Below, piece after piece: positions 58,750 through 64,000 of a stretch of 64,000 bases of DNA (position 1 is the stretch's first letter; every line of letters starts with the position of its first letter). The DNA is from Metabacillus endolithicus. Its GTDB lineage: Bacteria > Bacillota > Bacilli > Bacillales > Bacillaceae. The stretch spans positions 4,632,001 to 4,696,000 of the forward strand of contig NZ_CP095550.1 in NCBI RefSeq assembly GCF_023078335.1, written 5' to 3'. A program made the position numbers and the translations under genes. Below the pieces are notes generated by a model, which had not been told where the DNA came from, searched no databases, and saw nothing but the letters and a program-made list of their open reading frames with translations.

Positions 58750-59883
58750 ATGAGTAGTGAATTATTAGATGCCTTAACAATTTTAGAGAAGGAAAAAGGC
58801 ATTAGTAAAGAAGTAATTATTGAAGCAATTGAAGCGGCACTAATTTCTGCCTATAAACGAAACTTCAATCAAGCTCAAAATGTGCGAGTAGATTTAAATC
58901 GCGAAACAGGTACGATGAAAGTGTTTGCTCGTAAAGATGTAGTTGATGAGGTTTATGATCCTAGATTAGAAATATCAATTGGTGAAGCTCAAAGTATTAA
59001 CCCAAACTATGTGGTTAATGATGTTATTGAAATGGAAGTAACACCTAAAGATTTCGGAAGAATTGCAGCACAAACAGCAAAGCAAGTTGTTACACAACGT
59101 GTACGTGAGGCTGAGCGTGGTGTTATATACGGTGAATTTATTGATCGTGAAGAAGATATTATGACAGGAATCGTTCAACGAATAGATTCGAAATTCATTT
59201 ATGTTAGCCTTGGTAAAATTGAGGCATTACTTCCAGTTAGTGAACAAATGCCTAATGAAACATATCGTCCACATGATCGAATTAAGGTCTTTATTACAAA
59301 AGTTGAAAAAACAACAAAAGGCCCACAAATTTTTGTGTCACGAACACATCCAGGTTTACTTAAGAGGTTATTTGAAATTGAGGTTCCGGAAATCTATGAT
59401 GGAACAGTTGAAATAAAATCAGTTTCTCGTGAAGCAGGAGACCGTTCAAAAATCTCCGTTCACTCTGATAATCCAGAAGTAGATCCTGTTGGGTCATGTG
59501 TGGGACCTAAGGGGCAGCGTGTACAGGCAATTGTTAACGAATTAAAGGGTGAAAAAATTGATATCGTTAGATGGTCGCAGGATCCAATTGAATTTGTTGC
59601 AAATGCACTTAGTCCTTCAAAAGTAGTTGAGGTCTTAGTTGATGAAGAAGAAAAAGCAACAACTGTCATTGTTCCAGATTACCAACTATCGCTAGCAATT
59701 GGTAAACGTGGTCAAAATGCCCGCTTAGCTGCAAAATTAACTGGCTGGAAGATTGACATCAAGAGTGAAACAGATGCAGAAAAGGCTGGTATTTATCCTG
59801 TTCAAAAAGCAGACATTGATGAAGTTGATGTTGATGATGAACCGCTTTTAACAAGTGTACAAGACCCTGAGTTTAGTGAATAA
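58750..59883 (+). CDS. nusA: Transcription termination/antitermination factor NusA
   Basis: RNA-polymerase-bound factor that acts on pausing and intrinsic termination. The 377 residues comprise an N-terminal RNAP-binding domain (LLDALTILEKEKGISKEVII), an S1 domain (about 135-200) and two KH domains (DPVGSCVGPKGQRVQAIVNE and LAIGKRGQNARLAAKLTGWK), with a short acidic tail. It lacks the acidic repeats of E. coli, as is normal in Firmicutes. Confidence 0.98.
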   Translation: MSSELLDALTILEKEKGISKEVIIEAIEAALISAYKRNFNQAQNVRVDLNRETGTMKVFARKDVVDEVYDPRLEISIGEAQSINPNYVVNDVIEMEVTPKDFGRIAAQTAKQVVTQRVREAERGVIYGEFIDREEDIMTGIVQRIDSKFIYVSLGKIEALLPVSEQMPNETYRPHDRIKVFITKVEKTTKGPQIFVSRTHPGLLKRLFEIEVPEIYDGTVEIKSVSREAGDRSKISVHSDNPEVDPVGSCVGPKGQRVQAIVNELKGEKIDIVRWSQDPIEFVANALSPSKVVEVLVDEEEKATTVIVPDYQLSLAIGKRGQNARLAAKLTGWKIDIKSETDAEKAGIYPVQKADIDEVDVDDEPLLTSVQDPEFSE

Positions 59884-59896
59884 GAGGTGAAATCAC

Positions 59897-60169
59897 ATGA
59901 ACAATCGTAAAATTCCTTTGCGTAAATGTGTTGCAACAGGAGAAATGAAGACAAAAAAAGAACTTGTCCGAGTTGTCCGGTCAAAGGAAGGCGATGTTTC
60001 TGTCGACTTAACCGGTAAAAAAAATGGACGAGGTGCATATATTACTCTTGATAAAGAATGCATTCTTTTAGCAAAAAAGAAAAATATTCTTGCCAATCAC
60101 TTAAAAACAAATATTAACGATGGTGTTTATGAAGAGTTACTTCAATTGGCTGAGAAGGAGAAGCAATAA
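59897..60169 (+). CDS. rnpM: RNase P modulator RnpM (YlxR family)
   Basis: Small RNA-binding protein of the YlxR family (formerly DUF448), reported to bind RNase P RNA. The 90 residues begin with IPLRKCVATGEMKTKKELVR and include KKNGRGAYITLDKECILLAK, the family signature. It lies between nusA and rplGA as in nearly all Firmicutes. Confidence 0.95.
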   Translation: MNNRKIPLRKCVATGEMKTKKELVRVVRSKEGDVSVDLTGKKNGRGAYITLDKECILLAKKKNILANHLKTNINDGVYEELLQLAEKEKQ

Positions 60170-60173
60170 ATAG

Positions 60174-60479
60174 ATGAGTAAGCAGCAACAATGGACGTCC
60201 TTATTGGGCTTAGCAAATCGAGCACGAAAAGTTATTTCTGGAGAAGAGCTTGTTGTTAAGGAAGTAAGACAACAACGTGCTAAATTAGTTCTTCTTTCAC
60301 AAGATGCATCCGCTAATACAATGAAAAAGGTAACAGATAAATGTAAGTTTTATCAGGTCCCCTTTAAAATGGTTGAAGATCGCTACCAGTTAGGTCAGGC
60401 AATTGGTAAAGAAGCGAGAGTTGTTGTAGCGATAAATGATGCAGGCTTTGCTGCAAAGTTAAAAACCTTGCTCGATTAA
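60174..60479 (+). CDS. rplGA: L7Ae-family RNA-binding protein RplGA (YlxQ)
   Basis: 101-residue K-turn-binding protein related to L7Ae. [20 protein letters not shown] and [20 protein letters not shown] are typical. Starts 4 nt after rnpM. Confidence 0.94.
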   Translation: MSKQQQWTSLLGLANRARKVISGEELVVKEVRQQRAKLVLLSQDASANTMKKVTDKCKFYQVPFKMVEDRYQLGQAIGKEARVVVAINDAGFAAKLKTLLD

Positions 60480-60498
60480 TATTCTTGGGGGTGAACGT

Positions 60499-62682
60499 AT
60501 GACAAAAATGAGAGTATATGAATATGCAAAACAAACAAATGTATCAAGCAAAGACATTATTTCTACGTTACAGGAAATGAATGTTGAAGTTAATAACCAT
60601 ATGTCAACAATTGAAGATCATGTTATTACAAAGCTTGATCAAAAATTTAAAAGTAATAATGAAGAAAAAGCAGATAATGAATCTTCAAAGAAACCGGGGA
60701 AACAAGTGGATAATACAAAAGGCAATCAAAACAACAAAACAAATAACGAACAACAAAAACCTTCAACTAACAAGCAAGCTCCTAATAATCAAAATCGCGA
60801 TAATAAAAAGCAAAATCATGCGAATAACAAACCTTTTAATAACAATAAAGGTAAGAAAAACAATAATAACAAACGAAACAACAACAAAGGACCTGCACAA
60901 CAACAACAACCTAAGCCAAAAAAAGAACTACCTGAAAAAATTACGTTCTCAGGGAGCTTATCAGTTGGTGAATTGGCGTCTGAACTTGGAAAAGAGCCTT
61001 CTGAAATCATTAAAAAGCTTTTAATGCTAGGAACAATGGCTACAATCAATCAAGAGCTTGACAAGGATTCAATTGAGCTTATTGCTGGTGAATATGGCGT
61101 TGAAGTAGAGGAAGAAATCGTATTTGAAAAAACGGAATTTGAGAAATACGAAGAAGAAGATCGTCAAGAAGATCTGAAAATTCGTCCGGCAGTTGTTACT
61201 ATCATGGGTCACGTTGACCATGGTAAAACAACGTTACTTGATTCAATTCGAAACACAAAAGTAACAGAAGGTGAAGCGGGAGGAATCACGCAACATATTG
61301 GTGCCTACCAAATTGTTGCAAATGATCAAAAGATTACCTTCCTTGATACTCCTGGACACGCCGCATTTACAACAATGCGTGCACGTGGAGCGCAGGTTAC
61401 AGATATTACGATTTTAGTTGTTGCTGCTGATGATGGTGTTATGCCACAAACAATAGAAGCCATTAACCATGCAAAAGCAGCAGAAGTACCGATTATCGTA
61501 GCTGTTAATAAAGTAGATAAACCAACAGCTAATCCAGATCGAGTAATGCAAGAATTAACAGAACATGGACTAGTACCAGAGGCTTGGGGTGGAGATACTA
61601 TCTTTGTACCTGTTTCTGCTCTAACAGGTGATGGTATTGATGATCTTTTAGAAATGATTTTATTAGTTACCGAAGTTGAAGAATTAAAAGCGAACCCTAA
61701 TCGTCGTGCAACTGGAACAGTTATCGAGGCACAACTTGATAAAGGTCGTGGATCGGTTGCAACACTTCTTGTTCAAAATGGTACATTACGCGTGGGTGAT
61801 CCTATCGTTGTAGGGAATACATTTGGCCGTGTTCGTGCAATGGTTAATGATCTTGGAAGACGTGTAAAAGAAGCGGCTCCATCTACTCCTGTTGAGATAA
61901 CAGGCTTAAATGATGTTCCACATGCAGGAGATCAATTTATGGTATTTGAAGATGAAAAATCTGCTCGTCAAGTTGGAGAAGCCAGAGCTCAGAAGAAGCT
62001 AGATGAACAAAGAAGTGAAGGCTCTAAGCTTAGTCTGGATGATCTATTTGAACAAATTAAGCAAGGCGAAATCAAAGATATCAATTTAATTGTAAAAGCC
62101 GATGTACAAGGTTCAGTAGAAGCTTTAGCAGCTGCTTTACAAAAAATTGATGTCGAAGGTGTTCGTGTTAAAATTATCCATACAGGTGTAGGGGCAATTA
62201 CGGAGTCTGATATTATTTTAGCTGCAGCCTCTAATGCAATTGTTATTGGTTTTAACGTACGTCCTGATGCTGGTGCTAAGAAAACAGCTGACGTTGAAGA
62301 AGTAGATATCCGTTTACACCGTATCATCTATAAAGTAATTGAAGAAATTGAATCAGCAATGAAAGGAATGCTTGATCCTGAATTTGAAGAAAAAGTAATC
62401 GGTCAAGTAGAAGTGCGCACAACTTTCAAAGTTTCTAAAATTGGTACAATTGCTGGTTGTTATGTAACGGAAGGTAAAATTACCCGTGACAGTGGTATCC
62501 GATTAATCCGAGATGGTATTGTTATTTTCGAAGGTGAAATTGATACACTGAAACGATTTAAAGATGATGTAAAAGAAGTTGCACGAAACTATGAATGTGG
62601 AATCACAATTAAAAACTACAATGATGTAAAAGAAGGCGACATTATTGAAGCGTATGTGATGGAGGAAATCGAACGTAAATGA
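60499..62682 (+). CDS. infB: Translation initiation factor IF-2
   Basis: GTPase that brings initiator tRNA to the 30S subunit. The 727 residues have an N-terminal IF2N fold ([20 protein letters not shown]), an Asn/Lys/Gln-rich linker of about 85 residues (roughly 62-147), a second IF2N region, then the G domain with [14 protein letters not shown] at about residue 236, [10 protein letters not shown] and NKVDKP. The C-terminal domains end MEEIERK. GGGGGTG precedes the ATG; ylxP overlaps its stop by 4 nt. Confidence 0.98.
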   Translation: MTKMRVYEYAKQTNVSSKDIISTLQEMNVEVNNHMSTIEDHVITKLDQKFKSNNEEKADNESSKKPGKQVDNTKGNQNNKTNNEQQKPSTNKQAPNNQNRDNKKQNHANNKPFNNNKGKKNNNNKRNNNKGPAQQQQPKPKKELPEKITFSGSLSVGELASELGKEPSEIIKKLLMLGTMATINQELDKDSIELIAGEYGVEVEEEIVFEKTEFEKYEEEDRQEDLKIRPAVVTIMGHVDHGKTTLLDSIRNTKVTEGEAGGITQHIGAYQIVANDQKITFLDTPGHAAFTTMRARGAQVTDITILVVAADDGVMPQTIEAINHAKAAEVPIIVAVNKVDKPTANPDRVMQELTEHGLVPEAWGGDTIFVPVSALTGDGIDDLLEMILLVTEVEELKANPNRRATGTVIEAQLDKGRGSVATLLVQNGTLRVGDPIVVGNTFGRVRAMVNDLGRRVKEAAPSTPVEITGLNDVPHAGDQFMVFEDEKSARQVGEARAQKKLDEQRSEGSKLSLDDLFEQIKQGEIKDINLIVKADVQGSVEALAAALQKIDVEGVRVKIIHTGVGAITESDIILAAASNAIVIGFNVRPDAGAKKTADVEEVDIRLHRIIYKVIEEIESAMKGMLDPEFEEKVIGQVEVRTTFKVSKIGTIAGCYVTEGKITRDSGIRLIRDGIVIFEGEIDTLKRFKDDVKEVARNYECGITIKNYNDVKEGDIIEAYVMEEIERK

Positions 62683-62957
62683 TCGGATACGTTGATTGTG
62701 AATGTATGATTTACGATACACAGTCATTAAAAGAAAAACGAGCCGTTTTACAACGAGTTTTATCAAGAATCAAACAAAAGTACAATGTTTCTATTTCGGA
62801 AATTGATTTTCAGGACACATGGCAGCATACAAAATTTGGTATTGTTGCCATTACGTCCTCAAAGGTCTCAACAGAAAAGGAATTGAATCATGTCCTAAAC
62901 TTTATTGATTCGTTTCCTGAAATAGAAAGAACCGTTACAACGTTTGAATGGTTTTAG
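62679..62957 (+). CDS. ylxP: YlxP family protein (DUF503)
   Basis: 92-residue protein of unknown function, always near infB and rbfA in Firmicutes. [20 protein letters not shown] is the conserved N-terminal segment; the fold is probably ferredoxin-like. The ATG overlaps the infB stop (ATGA), so it is translationally coupled. Confidence 0.92.
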   Translation: MIGYVDCECMIYDTQSLKEKRAVLQRVLSRIKQKYNVSISEIDFQDTWQHTKFGIVAITSSKVSTEKELNHVLNFIDSFPEIERTVTTFEWF

Positions 62958-62973
62958 TGAAGAGGTGATTGAC

Positions 62974-63330
62974 ATGAGCTTAAGAGCAAACCGTGTCGGA
63001 GAACAAATGAAAAAAGAATTAGGCGATATTATCGGTCGTAAAATAAAAGACCCGCGTATTGGCTTTGTTACTGTAACTGATGTAAGTGTTTCTGGAGATC
63101 TTCAGATTGCAAAGGTGTTCATATCCGTTCTAGGAGATGAGGAACAAAGAGAAAATACTCTTAAAGGCTTAGCGAAAGCAAAAGGTTTTATTAGGTCTGA
63201 AATTGGACAACGAATTCGTCTTAGAAAAACACCGGAGATTCAATTTGAATTTGATGAGTCAATTGACTACGGTAATCGTATTGAAACTCTTCTTCATGAG
63301 TTAAATGTTGAAAATAAAGAGGAGGATTAA
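62974..63330 (+). CDS. rbfA: 30S ribosome-binding factor RbfA
   Basis: KH-domain protein needed for 16S rRNA 5'-end maturation. ATG 62974 follows GAGGTGATTG; the in-frame ATG 62944 inside ylxP has no ribosome site. 118 residues: [20 protein letters not shown] and [20 protein letters not shown] are diagnostic. A terminator follows. Confidence 0.97.
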   Translation: MSLRANRVGEQMKKELGDIIGRKIKDPRIGFVTVTDVSVSGDLQIAKVFISVLGDEEQRENTLKGLAKAKGFIRSEIGQRIRLRKTPEIQFEFDESIDYGNRIETLLHELNVENKEED

Positions 63331-63339
63331 CTCCTTTTT

Positions 63340-63373
63340 AAGGGATAGGCGCCTCGTCTATCCCTTTTATTTT
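63340..63373 (+). terminator. Intrinsic terminator after rbfA
   Basis: AAGGGATAG (63340-63348) pairs with CTATCCCTT (63358-63366), with a 9-nt loop containing GCGCC, and a T-rich tail. Confidence 0.85.
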
Positions 63374-63459
63374 TTAGAGATCCTAACTAAAGCATATATT
63401 TATTCCAAACTATTTAACGTTTGCACAAAAAACTTATTAAATGTTAGAGGAGGAACAAT

Positions 63460-64000
63460 ATGGAAGGTGTTCTATTACTAAATAAGCCTGCTGGTATGAC
63501 ATCTCATGATTGTGTCGCAAAAATGCGAAGACTGGCAAAAACAAGAAAAGTCGGTCATACAGGCACGTTAGATCCAGATGTAACTGGTGTACTCCCTATA
63601 TGTCTTGGTAGAGCAACTAAGATCGTAGAATATTTAACCGCTGCAACAAAAACGTATGAAGCTGAGGTAACAATTGGTTTTTCGACAACAACTGAGGATG
63701 CATCTGGTGAAATTGTTAAAGAACAAAGTGTTCAATCACCTATTTCAGAGGAAAAAGTTAAGCTTGTATTGAATTCAATGGTTGGTACAATTGAGCAAGT
63801 TCCTCCCATGTATTCTGCTATTAAGGTTAACGGAAAAAAACTTTATGAGTATGCAAGAGCTGGTATAGAGGTTGAAAGGCCAGTCAGGACCATTACAATA
63901 AATGAGCTTGTGCTTTTAGGTGATGTTCATAATGAAGGCAATCTCACAAAGTTCCGGTTCCGTGTTACTTGTTCTAAAGGTACTTATGTCCGTACATTAG
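63460..64000 (+). CDS. truB: tRNA pseudouridine 55 synthase TruB (3' truncated by window)
   Basis: Makes pseudouridine 55 in the tRNA T loop. The frame opens at ATG 63460 after AGAGGAGG and stays open to the window end (about 180 codons). MEGVLLLNKPAGMTSHDCVA and the catalytic Asp in VGHTGTLDPDVTGVLPI are the family hallmarks; PPMYSAIKVNGKKLYEYAR follows. The last visible motif is TCSKGTYVRTL. Confidence 0.98.
   Translation, partial: MEGVLLLNKPAGMTSHDCVAKMRRLAKTRKVGHTGTLDPDVTGVLPICLGRATKIVEYLTAATKTYEAEVTIGFSTTTEDASGEIVKEQSVQSPISEEKVKLVLNSMVGTIEQVPPMYSAIKVNGKKLYEYARAGIEVERPVRTITINELVLLGDVHNEGNLTKFRFRVTCSKGTYVRTL

Overview
The window is a 64 kb chromosomal stretch from a low-GC, endospore-former-type Firmicute of the family Bacillaceae. 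Every gene reads on the + strand, and the order from rbgA to truB matches the Bacillus subtilis ylqF-to-truB region almost gene for gene. Proteins resemble Bacillus orthologues in length and motifs, but the species cannot be named from this sequence. There are no tRNA or rRNA genes, insertion sequences, prophage genes, CRISPR arrays or other accessory islands.

Layout: (1) 1-13.7 kb, housekeeping: rbgA (5' end cut by the window), rnhB, the flagellar-export-like pair ylqG/ylqH, sucCD, dprA, topA, trmFO, xerC, hslV, hslU; then codY (13.7-14.5 kb), closed by a strong terminator. (2) 14.9-43.6 kb, one long fla/che operon: basal body and rod (flgB, flgC, fliE), MS ring and switch (fliF, fliG, fliM, fliY), export ATPase complex (fliH, fliI, fliJ), ylxF, hook assembly (fliK, flgD, a flg_new-family gene, flgE), swrD, fliL, cheY, export gate (fliO, fliP, fliQ, fliR, flhB, flhA), placement GTPases (flhF, flhG), chemotaxis (cheB, cheA, cheW, cheC, cheD), sigD, a small conserved gene of unknown function, and swrB. 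Many stops and starts overlap, suggesting translational coupling. (3) 43.8-47.2 kb, translation and nucleotide genes: rpsB, tsf, pyrH, frr. (4) 47.4-57.7 kb, envelope and replication: uppS, cdsA, dxr, rasP, proS, polC. (5) 58.1-64 kb, the nusA-infB operon: rimP, nusA, rnpM, rplGA, infB, ylxP, rbfA, then truB (3' end cut).

The dominant oddity is technical. Eighteen single-base frame shifts break 16 otherwise full-length genes, including essential ones (polC twice, proS, topA, dxr, rbgA). Each is repaired by one base, and their density is about the same in motility and housekeeping DNA, so uncorrected assembly error is the best explanation. Those genes are annotated as complete CDS with the lesion described.

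Biology worth a second look: a hook protein FlgE about twice the B. subtilis length because of a ~218-residue insertion; a swrD start codon whose only Shine-Dalgarno lies behind a hairpin that would bring it to normal spacing; the isolated ylqG/ylqH pair that mimics the FliK/FlhB export switch; an intra-operon hairpin between fliE and fliF; a repeat-bearing rpsB leader with two Shine-Dalgarno-like sites; and two diverged copies of a hairpin-forming intergenic repeat. I did not find a wholly new multi-gene system.
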